This document shows positions 24,454 through 37,497 of a DNA stretch of 64,000 nt, one piece after another; the first letter of the stretch is position 1; each line of letters opens with the position of its first letter. The notes beneath the pieces were generated by a model. That model ran no database searches. It saw only the letters and a list, made by a program, of their open reading frames with translations, and was not told the origin of the DNA. Source of the stretch: Trileptium ribeirensis (Eukaryota > Nematoda > Enoplea > Enoplida > Thoracostomopsidae); assembly GCA_030248225.1 (NCBI GenBank), contig JASANE010018585.1:1-64000 (forward strand), written 5' to 3'. The position numbers and the translations under genes were made by a program.

Positions 24454-26157
24454 GTACGGCATTGAACATCATAGATATTAACAAGAGTTAAAGCCGCCTT
24501 TAGCACACTCCCTCTTCCCTAAAGCGGGGAGCCTCCTGCCCTGATATGGGCCTTACTCAGATCTCTAGTTTGTAACACCTGCGAAAACTGCACCAAAAAT
24601 TGTCTGTGTTACATACGCTATGGTGGTTCAGATGTTGCAAAGTCCGCTCTCACAATTGTTGTCATGGTTGAAATTTGTTTCCAACACAAGGGAAATGTTT
24701 CATCACATGAAGTCTTACAGCGTGCTTATTGGTCCCCGTAGTTTGCAAATAGCCACACTTCGCCACACTTCTTTATGGAAAATACCCACTTGAAAGACAA
24801 TTTGTTACATATAAACTGATACTATATTTCATATTTTAACTATGACTGGTAGTTCCCCTCACGCCACATGAGGTTCTGCGCAATATTATACTGTAAAATT
24901 ATTATTGCAGCATGTACATTAAGTACCAGGATGTTATTAATTTATACCATACATGATGAGGCTCCGAGGTCGCAAAGGCAGTGGCCAGGGTTGCCGGGAG
25001 AGGTCATTACAGGGGGTAGAGGCCCCAGGGAAGGTTTTCTGGGGGTGCTGAAAAAAGTTGAGGACCTCCACACTTTTTTGCGAACCGTTTTTGTGGATGC
25101 TACCGCTTTTTGGCCAACGTTCACCGTACTTTTGCCAATATTTGCTAAGATTTTCGAAGCAGGGGGGCGGGTTCGACGCCGCCAGGGTGCAACCACCTGG
25201 ACCACTGCTTTGGCATGTATATAATTTATATAAATATAAATATATATATTATTTGAAGGTGTTAATGCAAAATGAGGTCACATTAAATAGGTCAGGATTT
25301 AATTTACTGGTGTTCTCTTCTATTAATTTCTTAACCACGCTTAATTTTATGGCCTTATGCGAATCTCATGTTACGAAGAACCCACCGTATGGATGTTTTG
25401 TATACCATATTTAAATTTTAATAAGCTAATACGTACTAAACTTTGTTGTCTTCAATACAATCGTATCTACTACTTTAGCAGCGTTTAAATTCCTCCATAG
25501 TTATAGTGTCGTAAACACCATAGTGATATCTTGATGGTATTTTATATTGCACTTATCTTATACAGTAAATGTAGCCACCGTATACATTGGATGGTATGGC
25601 GTAAGTTGAAGGCAGACAATAGTTCAGAGACAGGGCCCATTATAGCGCAAACGCATTAATTCACATATTGTGTAAATACCACAATGGCGATAACCTGGTT
25701 CTTTCTTTAGATATAACTTGTGGGATTTTGGTTACGTCAATTGAATACTAGAAAAATCTTGTGATAAAACTTATCTATTCAGTTTACAGGGCATTGTCGA
25801 GAAATCTAAACTTGCACGAAGAAGCAAGTCAACATGCCTAAAGTTTTCCCTAACTCACCGAATTTAAAAAATATTCAACTTTCTGTTATAAAGAATGTAT
25901 CCAAAAATGAAATTTATACATTGATCTTCCGGTTGTGTAGCAAACTGCAGTGCAAAGTTTTCCTCACATTTGATGTTTGCAAATACTCACTTAAATAAGC
26001 ATATAAGGTGACACAAACACAACTGTATTATTTGCTTTAATTTGTCGCGCTATTTAGCATTTTAAAAATAATAGTAAACACTTGTATTGCGACTATTTCG
26101 GTTGCATGGGTTAAATTTTTGTTGTATTTCAATAATGATAATATACATAGTTTATAG
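24454..26157 (+). other. Intron 1a-2
   Basis: 1.7 kb, AT-rich apart from a GC-rich block at about 24,945-25,205. No alternative exon is recognised. Short ORFs within the GC-rich block look spurious. Confidence 0.7.
24945..25205. repeat. GC-rich block with AT-rich core (intron 1a-2)
   Basis: GC-rich flanks (AGGGGGTAGAGGCCCCAGGG; GGGGGGCGGGTTCGACGCC) surround an AT-rich core that reads GCAAATATTGGCAAAAG on the minus strand. It has the same plan as the block at 11,900. Confidence 0.5.
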
Positions 26158-26283
26158 CTTGAAGACGAGCTGAAAAATACACAAAAATCCATGATGAACG
26201 TTGAAAATGATTTGGACAAAGTTCAAGAAGACTTGAGCGCAGCAATGTCAGCGTTGGAAGAGAAGGATGCCAGAGTACAAGAG
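26158..26283 (+). CDS. lev-11: Tropomyosin exon 2 (long isoform only)
   Basis: 126 nt, phase 0 at both ends, residues 39-80. It encodes [20 protein letters not shown] followed by [20 protein letters not shown] and QE. The acceptor is TTTATAG and the donor GTACGG. The length equals the family exon 2, and the [20 protein letters not shown] stretch closely resembles nematode tropomyosin in this position. It continues the coiled coil with regular heptads. It is used with exon 1a and skipped when transcription starts at exon 1b. No second copy of exon 2 was found. Confidence 0.94.
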
Positions 26284-29200
26284 GTACGGTTTTGTTGGAT
26301 GGGTTAAATATTTAATTTTTGAGTCATACAAGAACAATTCACTACGGTGTGTCATAAGCTGCACTATAATTTTTAACATCCAGCTTCGTCTTGTCAATGG
26401 TGTAAGGTATACCACAAATATATGTCACTCAGATGTATTGAAGGAGCCACGTTTGTAGTGTGATAATTCTGTTTCGTATTCGTATTATTTTAAGAAAATT
26501 TTTTATGACATTGTAAATTTCCAATCCGTCTGTTTGTGTAGGCATAATTTGCATGTTATTCAGTTTGGCTTGAATGCACAAATCAATTTTTATATAATTA
26601 TCAGAAAACTAACAATCGGCTTTCCGTTGATTTGGATAGTATGGTATATTTTCGACAACGTTGCTAATTAAATCAAATGAAAATCACTAGTACACACTTT
26701 GGATTGCTATGTATATTGTGCAGATTTCTCGGTCAGAAAAAATGTAACAGTTTTTATGTAGTCAACGAATAGAGGTTACAAATATTTCATGTCTCAAAAT
26801 ATTTTTAATATTATAAAAAACAAATTATTCGCTTCAGATCATGCTAAACCTGTGGTACTAAGTTTATCTAACAGCTGACAGGGTTGTGATGTAAACTAAA
26901 TACGCGAAAAGCATAATTGACGGTGCAATTTGCAAATTCTGTATAAACAGTTGTCGTTGCTATTGTAGAAAACTTAATTGACATCATTGATATGACTGGC
27001 TATTTCTAAGGGCTTCTTCATGGTGTTCCATTTTCTTCAAAAGATACTTTCCTTGATTTGTTGGGTTTTCAATGTGATACCTAATCAAAAGGTATGGATA
27101 CGGATATTCATCATGCCACAAATCAAAGTTTATATTTAATTAAAAGGTCTAAGCCGCTGAAGCAGCGACAGCAATATAAATAGTTTTAAATCGGGAAAGC
27201 TTGCTAATTAGATAGCGCACTCGAAATGAAAACAACTTTTTTATAAAATGACTAACGTATACTAAATACCTATTAAAATGCTCAACACAGATTCCATAGC
27301 GCTGATATTTTTAACAGTCCTTCAATTTTTTTATTTATAAATACTAAAGGTACATTAATTTAACCAGTTTGACTTAGCAATACATATTCATTAATATTTC
27401 TATCTTATGCTTCACATTAGGTTTCAGTGATTTACTATGTATTCACAGCTTTCTCACGCAATTATAGTATTTATTTAGCTGTGGGCGTATCTAGCTTATA
27501 CATTTTTAATCCGTCGGCCTACCATAGGTGATACCGAATAGTAATTTGTGGCGAAAACGGATTCATCCACATACTTCCTGAACTGAAACACAAACATGAT
27601 CGTATGCTGTTACAATAATACGCGCCACATAAAAGAACAATTGGAACAAAAAATTTCAAAATCAAGATTTTGCTATTTTTTAAACAGTAGCAAAATTTCT
27701 TATAGTTAATCAAGCAAATTTGTGTTACCTAAACGTACAAAATGCAGATCTTAAGTCAATGACCTAATAGCGGATATGCTTATTTTGTCCGGCATGCGAT
27801 TAAAGGTATGTATATCTAGTTGGAGCCATTTTCATATATCTGGATTTTTTGGGTGCAATAATTGAATAGAAGGACGTTTACAGTCGGTGGAGGCGTTAGT
27901 TATTTAGCACAGCTACAGCAAGGCACCTTAGCAGACATCTTCAGGGCCTGAGGTACACACCATTAGCAATCGAAGTAGCTATCAAATTTCCAAGAATATG
28001 AGATATGATGAATTTTAAACTAAACCAAAATTCTAATCTCAATTCCAGAAAACGATAACTAAGGATATCGTATTGGCGTCCGGAATAAGCTGACCAGGTT
28101 CGCTGCAGGACTACTGCTGGCGACCAGCAGCACACCTGCTACATACACACAAGTGGTGGACTTCCTAGCGATGGCCTGACCATAGCTAAAACCAGCAAGA
28201 ATTTTTCTGTTATCGCCTTTAAGTTGGATGTTAGTGGCGCGGTTTACCTTAAACTTACCTTAAACTTACCTTAAAATCTTTGCAAATAACAAATTTAACA
28301 ACTGATCTGTTTTGGCTCTGCAGGGGGCATTAATTAATTACAACGGAACTGCACCAATTTTTAAGGAAACAATAAACTAATGTTATAATATTTACTTTTT
28401 GTAACCATCTTCTTTAACTTCACTGTTATCATTTGTAAGTGCTGAATATGTCAAATATTTAGCTCAATTTTTTACAGTTCGTGAAAACTGAAATGATATA
28501 TATATGCCTTTCGCCTCAAAACACATGTAAGATGTTATTTGTCGTCGTCAGTAACACCGTAAAATGACTGCATAAACATTTTACGTAGTCGTGAAAAGTG
28601 TTAGCCTAAAATGATGTATATTTATGGTTTAAACCGCTGGGATAAGTTTCAATTAGATTTTTCAGTGAAAGATTATCCTATTCTCATGCGTTAAATATAA
28701 ACAACATCAAATTTAATATTACTAAATTTGTTACATAGTTGCTCAATTTTATGGTATCCGGCTGTTTTTTCATCAGCGCAGACAGTTCTTCTGGCCCAGA
28801 TACTTAGCGTTCAGGGTCGCCCACGCTGATGTCGCTTTTAAAGGACTTTTTGCATAGAATCTTCGACAATAGTTAATTTTGAACATACAACACTCATTTT
28901 AATGCCATTTGATTCCGTCAATTAGGTTCACATTTTAACAAACTCGTTTCCTACTTCTTTGAGTGCCAATGGAACTGCAAATTTTCAAAAATGTTTAATT
29001 TGATAAACTGCTTGAACCGCATTAACGAATGCGATAATTTAGTTAAATTTCAGAGACGCGCTGCAAACATTTGGTAACCCAAAGCAATCGAACAGAATAT
29101 TTTATCAAAATACGGCCCTAAAGACTCTTTTTCAGTCATCACCTTGTTGAGCTCAGTTACTTTAAGAAATTGTCTGTGCATCTACAAAATTAACTATTTT

Positions 29201-30860
29201 TAAGCTGGTGAGAGGTTAATAGAAAGACCCGCTCGGATTGCTTCACATCACAGAATAAAAGGATTAAGTCACTTCAAAGTCAAGACAGACATGGTATGGT
29301 AAGTATATTCAACTCTGGCGGTGCCGGAAATTTGGTTTCCTTGAGTCCCCTTGACTTAATTTTTACCACTTCACTCATCTCGATATTAAACATAATAAAA
29401 CTATGCACATAAACAGTAAAAATACTTTTACCTCGCTATATCTTATTTATTAGGAAGCTAACTGACTTCACAACCACTACCACGATCACACGCACCAACA
29501 GACAGATGACCTTTTAACTAAATTTATTTGGCTATCGGAATGGGCTCACCGCGCGGATCGGAACTAATAGCATTTGTATGTTTCAAAGCTATATATTTCG
29601 GTGCTTGTCTATATATTTAGATGTTGTAGTCTTTAGATATTTTTAGATAAACATGCAAACGAAGTTATTCGAAACGAAATCGACAACCTGTAAAAATGTT
29701 TTGTCACCATCTTAAACAAACTATCCATTCTGAAATCGCTACTGTTTTCAGTGCACATGAATAAATATATTGTTATTAATTTATTTGTGATCTTTACATT
29801 TACTAAGGTACCGTCTTTACAGACAACTGTTAATAATGTTCCGTACTAGGACTAAGTTTCTATCCTTTGTGATAGTATAAAGATATCATTAATTGCAGAT
29901 TTAATGACATCGCTTAAAGCTAATTATGCAAATGCTTAAAGCACAGTAATGTAAATTTTTCGTTCGCTGTGTTACTTTTAAAACTAGAACCCAATGTTCA
30001 TATCAATAACCATCTACATCATAAGTGTCAATGGGGTGGGGGTACAGGTTATCCCCTAAGGGTCGGCTCATGAAGCCACATTTACTCCCTGAAAGCTCCG
30101 CATTCCTGCTGATGTCTACGCATCTCCCGCCACGACCCGAAGGCGCGCGAAAAATTTTAGCGAAGAGGTTAATTTTAAAATGTGGCAGATATTGCGGTTG
30201 GTGAAAAATAGGGGAAATTATAAAAAATTACCGCGAATTTGCAAAAATCGGTGTTAACAAATTCGTGTTCATAAAATTTTAGAAAATAAACCTCACCCAC
30301 TGACGACCTCACGATGACCTTCCCACCTCCAACGAGACCATCATCCCCCAAGAGCATCGGCAACCTTACGCCGATGGACCATCGACAGCTGTGGCAAATA
30401 TAGATGTTCATTAACACTGGAAAAACTAAGTAGGAATATTTTTGTAGCATTAAAAACGTAGTGTGCCGTAAGTGAATATACATCATATTATTTTGTTACA
30501 CATCTATGTACGTATAAACAAAAAATAAGTAAGCTATTATATAAAATATTTAAGTTTATAAATTAATAACTGTATATTATATATTAGTATTACATCTTTA
30601 TTGTACAAGTACAGAATAAATGTATAATAGTGATATTTAATAAAAAATACATATATCACATACATATATATTTTTCAAGAAACATAATGTTTTGTTTATA
30701 TATTTTCAGCTACCGATTAAAAACGATTTGACTGGTTTTACTTCAAATGACTACAAAAGCTTCTACTATTATGCTAAACATACATACAGGTTGCCGACGA
30801 AAATTGTTAAGTTTTAAGTTTTAGAATTTGAATTTCTATCTCATTCGAACGTTCGTTTCA
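26284..30860 (+). other. Intron 2 to region upstream of exon 1b
   Basis: 4.6 kb of AT-rich DNA that should include the internal promoter for the short isoform. Visible structures are three copies of an 11 bp TTACCTTAAAC-type repeat near 28,245-28,275 and a GC-rich block at about 30,025-30,375. No gene is supported. Confidence 0.6.
30025..30375. repeat. GC-rich block with AT-rich core (upstream of exon 1b)
   Basis: GC-rich flanks (GGGGTGGGGGTACAGG; CTCACCCACTGACGACC) surround a core with GGGGAAATTATAAAAAATTA and GCAAAAATCGG. It lies about 500 bases upstream of the likely short-isoform leader. Confidence 0.45.
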
Positions 30861-30861
30861 G

Positions 30862-31190
30862 CTAAAACAACTCAAACACAATTTTATACAATAATATTTT
30901 GGGAACGACCGTAGTTCGTTTCTTTTACACTTTCTTCAGCTTTAGCTTTTGCTGCTGCTTCAGCTTTTACTGTCAACGAACGCAGTAGAAAGTTTGCTCA
31001 AAAAGCAACAACAGCAGCAACTGCAACTTTTGCGTACAGCTATATACAGCTTCTTTTTACTAAAGCCGCTATCTTTTGCAAAACTACTATTTGTATTTTT
31101 GTGTCCGTGCGACATACAAAATATACAGTTGTTGTGCTTGACGTATTCGAAGAATTTCGATCGGAACATCGTACAATCTGGTTAGAAATC
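30862..31190 (+). other. lev-11: Probable 5' leader of short tropomyosin mRNA
   Basis: The start of the leader is uncertain. Acceptor-like sites CGTTTCAG (ending 30,861), TTCTTCAG (30,939) and GCTTCAG (about 30,963) could each be cis or trans splice sites. TTGCTGCTG (30,949-30,957) is complementary to CAGCAGCAA (31,012-31,020), so part of the leader could fold into a 9 bp stem. The frame of exon 1b is open upstream but has no ATG before 31,191. Confidence 0.4.
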
Positions 31191-31343
31191 ATGTCGAAAG
31201 GTGCTGAAAAATCAAATCAAACGTCCCTTTTGGACATGTTGAAGAAAAAGATGCGTCAAGCCCGTGAATTAGCAGAAGTAGCGCGAGACGAAGCTGACGA
31301 AGCTTTGCGAAAGCTCGAAGAAGAACGAAAGAAATGTCATGAG
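31191..31343 (+). CDS. lev-11: Tropomyosin exon 1b (N-terminus of short isoform)
   Basis: 51 codons ending at a GTTAGT donor. The protein starts [20 protein letters not shown] and continues [20 protein letters not shown]. The SLLD-LKKKMRQ motif is the hallmark of the internal-promoter short tropomyosins of ecdysozoans (nematode and fly forms begin similarly). This exon replaces exons 1a and 2. The frame stays open upstream to a GTG at 31,101, but 31,191 is the first ATG and gives the family-typical N-terminus, so I choose it. In related animals short isoforms are cytoskeletal or pharyngeal/visceral; that expression pattern is not readable here. It splices in frame to exon 3a or 3b. Confidence 0.92.
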
Positions 31344-33271
31344 GTTAGTGGCGTAAAGCATTCCTTTTGTGAAATTGTAATTTTAACATGGGCTTATGTT
31401 TTTACCATTTGTCAGGCAAATAATACCTATTTTTAACTTCATAACCCTGGCTTTCTTAAGGCTAATGAAAGACAATTCACGGTAGGAAATCATTGACTCT
31501 ACCAGATTCGACCATATGTGAACATTTCGTTTAAATTGAAAACCTGATCGCTATTTTTAAGTGAAATTTCTATTACAGCAGTTCAGCTGATGACATAAGA
31601 TTGCGATCAAAAACTGTCAAAAACTAAAAGATTCGCTAAAGATTAAAAATACTAAGATGGTTCTGGGAGACACTATAATTTTGCAATAGATGTTTGTTCG
31701 ATCTGAAAATTAACGCAAGTTCAAATATATTTTGAGCAAAGCTGATCTTATATAGTGATCAAGAAGCAAGTGATTTTCCATGATATACAAATTGATTTTT
31801 TACTGCTCTATCCTTTGGTTTTGTTCTGGGTGATCCAGTTTTACAAAATCACGATTAATACAGTTGATTCAATTAAACCAATAGTATTTAAATTCTAAGT
31901 TCCCTTAGTTTTGTTGGGTTTGGGCATCATCGTATTTAATTTAAAATTACATAGCTTGTTGCCGAAACTAATTGTGATAAAAGTATAACTAGTATTTAAT
32001 TCAATTGAAATTTTGTTCTTTGCATTTCTTTTTTATCTGTGCCTCTATCGGACTAAAACTGAACATCTATTTATGGAATTGCATAGTCAACCTTAAGGTG
32101 GGTTCAGATGTCAAACCTTTTGCTCAAAATTTGATCAAATTTTAATCAAAATGTTATCAAAATTTGCCTGTTAATTTATAATAAAAAATATTGTAAAATC
32201 ATAGTGTTACAAAATCTTAGCTTATTTTTGAGCTCCAAAATTTTTAAATTCTGTGGTTGACTAAAGCAACAGCCTTGACAAAAATTTTAATACTGTTGAC
32301 ACGTTCAAATTTACCAAAGATGCATCCGCAAAGTTGGATCAAAATTTGGGTTCAAATTTAGAGCAAAAAGTTTGACGTATTAAAGCGCCATTAAGTAAAA
32401 TCTAAATAACACGTAAAAGAACTCTGCCCACAAATTGAGATTAGAGCTTCACCATAGGTAAGTTATCTGTGTATGAAGCCAGTGCTATAATCTTCCCAGC
32501 TTTTAATAAATCATCCGAAATATTGATAATTATGTGTAATTGTTATCGAGGACTTCTTTCTTGTATTTGTTTTGCAATCTTGTAGCTTGAATTTGTACCC
32601 TTCTTGATTATGTTTTTAGTAAAATATGAGACTTCTTGACTAATTTATGCGTAAACTTGATTAATGTCTGTAAATGTACACAATAATTTCATCTTTCTTT
32701 CTGAGCAAAATACTATTCGGTTATAAAACTAGTCATTTGTATGAAAATTGTAAAAAAATCACATTGTACTGTGTTTTAGTCCTTTCATATTGTTTGTTTG
32801 TGTCAATGGCAGTTAGTTTTACTATACGCCATTTCTCTAATACAACCCATTTTTGTATTTTATGCGTCCTAAATCAAAACGTCGACATATGTTTAATTAA
32901 AAATGGAACAAATAAACTGTTTAAGTTTATTTCTGAATTGTGTGTTGTTGGTAAGTTTAACCGCTTCTATTTCGTGTATCCTTAATCTACCTGTAATTCA
33001 CTCAGTCTCTGCCGTTTGTGCTGTAGTTAATTGGTTTTAAGAATTGAAGCCACTAAGGTATTATGTAAAATATATAAATAAAAAACTGTATAACCTAATA
33101 TTTTACCCCCAATTTTACGAAAATTATTTAATATTCTTGATGCGTTAATATTCACATATATAGACACATTTTGGTGGATTCATGAATAATACATTTCGTT
33201 TTCATATGTTATAGCAACCATTTACCTGACCCAGTTTTCAAAAATGTATTTTTGGTATTCTTTTGTTGCAG
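31344..33271 (+). other. Intron 1b-3
   Basis: 1.9 kb, AT-rich. It contains a 294 bp TTAA-flanked MITE (32,097-32,390). Nothing else is recognised. Confidence 0.7.
32097..32390. mobile_element. 294 bp MITE flanked by TTAA
   Basis: Both ends abut TTAA (32,093-32,096 and 32,391-32,394). The left end reads GGTGGGTTCAGATGTCAAAC. The right end, reverse-complemented, reads TGGCGCTTTAATACGTCAAA. Inverted homology continues inward through CTTTTTGCTC and AAATTTGA. The interior is AT-rich with no ORF. TTAA target duplication suggests a piggyBac-type mobiliser; the terminal bases do not settle it. Confidence 0.7.
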
Positions 33272-33405
33272 ACAGAAGGCGAAGTTGCGGCACTGAATCG
33301 ACGTATTCAACTGCTAGAAACTGATCTAGAAACCGCTGAAGAGCGGCTCAAAGATGTATCAGGTCAATTAGACGAGGCTTCAAAGCTTGCCGATGAAGTT
33401 GAACG
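33272..33405 (+). CDS. lev-11: Tropomyosin exon 3a (alternative)
   Basis: 134 nt, residues 81-125, ending with the first two bases (CG) of an arginine codon completed by exon 4. It encodes [20 protein letters not shown] then [20 protein letters not shown] and DEVE. The [13 protein letters not shown] motif is invariant across invertebrate tropomyosins. Acceptor TTGTTGCAG, donor GTAACA. Exon 3b of the same length lies 167 nt downstream. Including both would shift the frame, so the two should be mutually exclusive. 3a is closer to the canonical sequence than 3b. Confidence 0.95.
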
Positions 33406-33572
33406 GTAACACGATATATTAATAAAATTATTTATAAAGTTTTAGGAAAAACTACGAAAAACTACCCTAACGAAACAGCCAGTCATATTAGTAGGTCATT
33501 GAATTATTCTTGTTGCTTTCTTATTATTACTATGAATATTTTTTGGATATACTTTTGGATATATGGTTACAG

Positions 33573-33706
33573 TCTGAACAAGAAGTATCAGCGCTGAATC
33601 GACGTCTTCAGTTGGTCGAAGAAGAATGCGCTCGATCGACTGAACGTGCTGATAAGGCTACTCAACAGCTTGCTGACGCTACACGACAACAAGATGAATC
33701 AGAACG
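33573..33706 (+). CDS. lev-11: Tropomyosin exon 3b (alternative)
   Basis: 134 nt with the same phases as 3a. It encodes SEQEVSALNRRLQLVEEECA then RSTERADKATQQLADATRQQ and DESE, plus a split arginine codon. Acceptor GGTTACAG, donor GTAAGA. It keeps EV-ALNRRLQL and the C-terminal DESER, while the middle is diverged and includes a cysteine at about residue 99 of the long protein. The short 167 nt gap between 3a and 3b helps block joint splicing. It should give isoforms with a different surface in actin-binding period 3. Confidence 0.93.
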
Positions 33707-36700
33707 GTAAGAAACGACAATTGCTATTGGTTCCAGGCAATTCTTTTGGCAAAAACGTTATTAAAAAGCAACTCGGGTGGACATAATGTTGCATTTTAAT
33801 AGATATTTATCATAAGTAAATATCATAAGGCTGTTTAGTGCAGACAATATATTTCACAAGAAGTTTATTACACATGGGTCGAGATTTATATTCACAGCTG
33901 ATGAACTTCATTTAATTTTAAAAGCGGTAGCCCAATTAATCCCAATATTTTGTGCAAAATTTTGGTCTTGATATAAGTCATGTATGGTTAGCAGAAAGAC
34001 GTTGGAGATAATGTTTGTAGTGGAGTTGTTTGGAAGTGTTTGAAATATCACAGTTCAGTTGACTTGATAATATATATGGACCGGTTAAACTAATCCAGTT
34101 TTATGTAGAACAGAGATATGTCAGACAAGACATGTGGTAGCGATAATTGCATATTTAGCTTCATCTGACGGTGTCTATCAATATATGATTTTTAGAATGC
34201 AAACTTCTTCGATATTATTACGATTTCAAAATGAGTTATCAGACATAAGGACCGCCTTTAAATACGGCTTTATGTAACGAAATTCTTGTCTACTATTTTT
34301 TATACAATACGAAAAGCTGAATGCTGACACAAAATTTGTAAAATTGAATATACTGGTGTTCGGTGTTCGGCACCGGTATTGAAACATATCGGGATACGAT
34401 ATTATATTGGGATACGATATGTGTCACTAGAAACAATTACATGTGAGCAAAAGTTTTATCATTATATTATGAATTTGTCTTGCTCAGTAATCAACACAGC
34501 GATCATAATTTTAAAGATAATCGATTATTAAGACAATTCGGATACATATTACTCTGAGCATAGATATTTTACTCTACATTTTCGCTACCTGATACTCTGA
34601 AACGTTTATTCAGCTTTGTTGGAAATAGTAGATAAAATCTCTCTGGATTTTGCAGCATTTATAGGTTTCCGCGCATAATGTACCCACATAAAAAACTTAT
34701 TTTCCAATTCCTGTGGTTTATAGTAGGGACATATGATCATAAATGCGCGCTATATATTGACCTTTAGCGATATTCCATAAACTCACATTTAAACACCGAA
34801 AGCTTTAGCAGCTTCAGTAGTTTAATAGTATGGTGCCATATCATGATGTCAAAAATTCGACTAAGACAAAAGAACCAGGTTAGTCAATCTGTCTTATATT
34901 GTAGTTTTGAATTTTAACACTGCGGCTTACGAAACAACTACGTACTTGCATCAATGAATTTGATGCAAAATGTAAGTTAAATTGCATTTCTTTATATTTT
35001 TAGTTTGTTTTGTTTCGTTTGTATGACTTTATTATTTAAAATATATTTTTTATTTTTACAGAGTTTGATATATATGCTAGATGCGCCGCCGCGACCTTTG
35101 GGTTTTAACAACATTAGTTTAGTTTGTATAGTTTACAGACGCATGCCACCGTATAAGGTGCGTAGTTTAGGTTTAAGCGAATAGAATACAGATGCTTATC
35201 CTAAGCTGCACCTCTAATGTATAAAGTATTATATATAACAAGCTGCTTAATTTTGCGTTGACACAGCCCCAAAACAGAATTTTGAGTTACTTATGCGTCG
35301 TTTGCCTTAAGATGTGTGCACCAGGCCGAATTTTGTCACAGCCCATAGCTGCGATAATGTCCAGATAGGTTAGCCTGGACCAGCTCCTGTGACATTTTTA
35401 ACCCCGTCAGACCCTGTAAATATGTTAGCTAATAGCCGAATTGGGCTCTAAAATTGTCACAAGGGCCGGTCTAGGCTATATAATTGCTAAAGATAAAACT
35501 TAAGGAGGTTGCATGACAGCTCGTTGGGTATGGTTAATTTGGCTTTGGAAAATAGACCACAAAAGATTTAACGTCGAATGTTCTGGTATACGGACAGTTT
35601 GAGACAATTCAGAATGTCTTATTGCCCTATGAAATACATAAATATACATCCAGACATAGCTAATAGCTAGGCTTACCTAATTATTAGTCGTACCTACCTC
35701 TGGTTAAAAAAGTAATTTTCTAGCATTTTCAATGCTGTTTTAACGATGAACGGCAAGCATCCATGTATTCGGTTCGGAAATGCATGATCAAAACACACAA
35801 TAATCAATTTAATACAATGTTTAATTTAATAAATAAATATGCTGTAATGGCCAACGTCGTTTATTAAAACACGTTACATGGCCAAGCTCGTCAAGTAAAA
35901 TGTATAGGCCTAGCTAGGCTGTGCACTTTACTTTAGAAGGGCCGGGATCGGCTATGAAACAACTTCACTAGCTGGATTTGAGTGTGTGACAAAATCCGGC
36001 CCTAGGTGCAGACATCTTAAGGCAAATGATGCATTAGACAGTTGTGAAGAGGTTACTAAGGCGATGTCAATATTAACGATCATGCTGCCTAAAACTACAT
36101 GAACATTGCACACTGAAGCTAATTTGATGCTACCGTGCAAAATTTACTGACGTTAAAATTTTTCGCTAAGCTCGGCTTAAAGTAGTGATTTTTTGCGCAT
36201 ATATTTTGTGCAATTTTCCTTCTTGGGTAAAGATGTTAAGTTATAAAAAGTAACCTATTTTTTTGCAGAAGTAATGCTTGTTGTCATGGGCTAAAACTAG
36301 TGTCAAACAATTCAGGACTTTCTTGAAGTAGAACTCATATAGTGAATATACTCACTTGAGAAGAGTAATAGAGACCGACATGCCTATATGTCTAATAAAA
36401 TCTTTAAAATCGATAATTAACACAACCTCAATAACACTGAAATAAATTTTGAATCAGATATATTTTTACGCTGCTAATCTTATAAAATCTTAGTATTACT
36501 ATTCTAATAACCAAGACTGGTAACTTTCGCATTTTGACAACCAAAACAACGCTCAATAATCATAAACGTACTCTGATGCATTGATATCTATTTCGAAAAT
36601 GCGACTTAATACGTATTTAATTATCAGATCATGCTAATGATGAATTTGATTGTGATTTGTCAACTGTTATAAAAATTGGAGACTTTTGCGTTGCACCACT

Positions 36701-37497
36701 TTCACATGGAGAGCGAAGTCAAGAAGGATATTTTGACAATTTTGAACAGTCCAACAGAATCCTCGCGCACGTATTAAGCATGCAAAGTTTCAATACACGG
36801 TAGGAAAATATCGCGAAAACAATGTCATGACATTTGCTCTTATATGACAGATTACGTATAACGCAGAACATTCGGTTATCACATTTCTGAAACGTTCATA
36901 TCTTTCCCGAATTGACCCTGATTTGCTAAATGAGGAATAATGCCAAGGTACAGGAATCCTGATGTAACGATTTAGAACATCGTAATTTGTTAAGCCCTTA
37001 ACTAAGAATCTGATCCAACATTAAGAGTATTACTATGCTTGTGGTGATACTCTGTATAAAATAGCACTATTATCATGTTTGGAAGACTAAAATTATGATG
37101 CCACACGTTAACAACGGATGCCCAAAAACATATTCATAAAGCATAGAGCATTATATTAGCGGTTAATTTAACTTTAATGTAGCGTGCATTTTAAATTTAT
37201 ATAATTTAGTTTTATATTTACTGTTTTGTTTTATTTTCAGTTTATTTTTTTACTCGTATTTGATTAATTTTGCGTTTAGCAGTTTATCCAATACAATTGA
37301 AGAAATATTGTTATGCGGTGAACGCATAAAATAGTTGCGTTCGGGTAGAAATTTACAAAAAAAATGAACTTGTTTGCGTTTTAAGCGAAGAACGCTGTTC
37401 CACTACAAAAATACCTATTCTATTCTAATTTGGTACTTATCAAACTTTGGAATAATTTACTGGAACTACATAAATAACTTGATTTAAATCTATAAAG
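33707..37497 (+). other. Intron 3b-4a
   Basis: 3.8 kb. It holds an inverted-repeat element at about 35,257-36,070. Otherwise it is AT-rich with no recognised exon. Confidence 0.7.
35257..36070. mobile_element. Inverted-repeat element of about 0.8 kb
   Basis: TTTGCCTTAAGATGTGTGCA near 35,308 is matched in reverse complement by TTTGCCTTAAGATGTCTGCA near 36,010. Homology continues to GAATTTTGTCACA / GGATTTTGTCACA inward and, weakly, to TTGACA-GCC outward. Arms are about 45-80 bp and diverged. The interior repeats related GGCC-containing phrases (AGGCCGAATT, GGGCCGGTCTAGG, GGGCCGGGATCGG). No ORF of useful length. Best read as a decayed non-autonomous DNA transposon; its edges are approximate. 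Confidence 0.6.

Noticed and set aside
24868..25414. Two 118-codon plus-strand ORFs and one minus-strand ORF in intron 1a-2
   Set aside because: They overlap in different frames over the same GC-rich block, where stop codons are rare for compositional reasons.
26585..26642. Possible mini-exon NNRLSVDLDSM between ATTATCAG and GTATAT
   Set aside because: It has no tropomyosin counterpart, an out-of-family length, and exon 2 already joins exon 3 in frame.
31101..31190. Upstream extension of the exon 1b reading frame
   Set aside because: The frame is open but begins at a GTG. The first ATG is 31,191, and that start gives the N-terminus typical of short tropomyosins.
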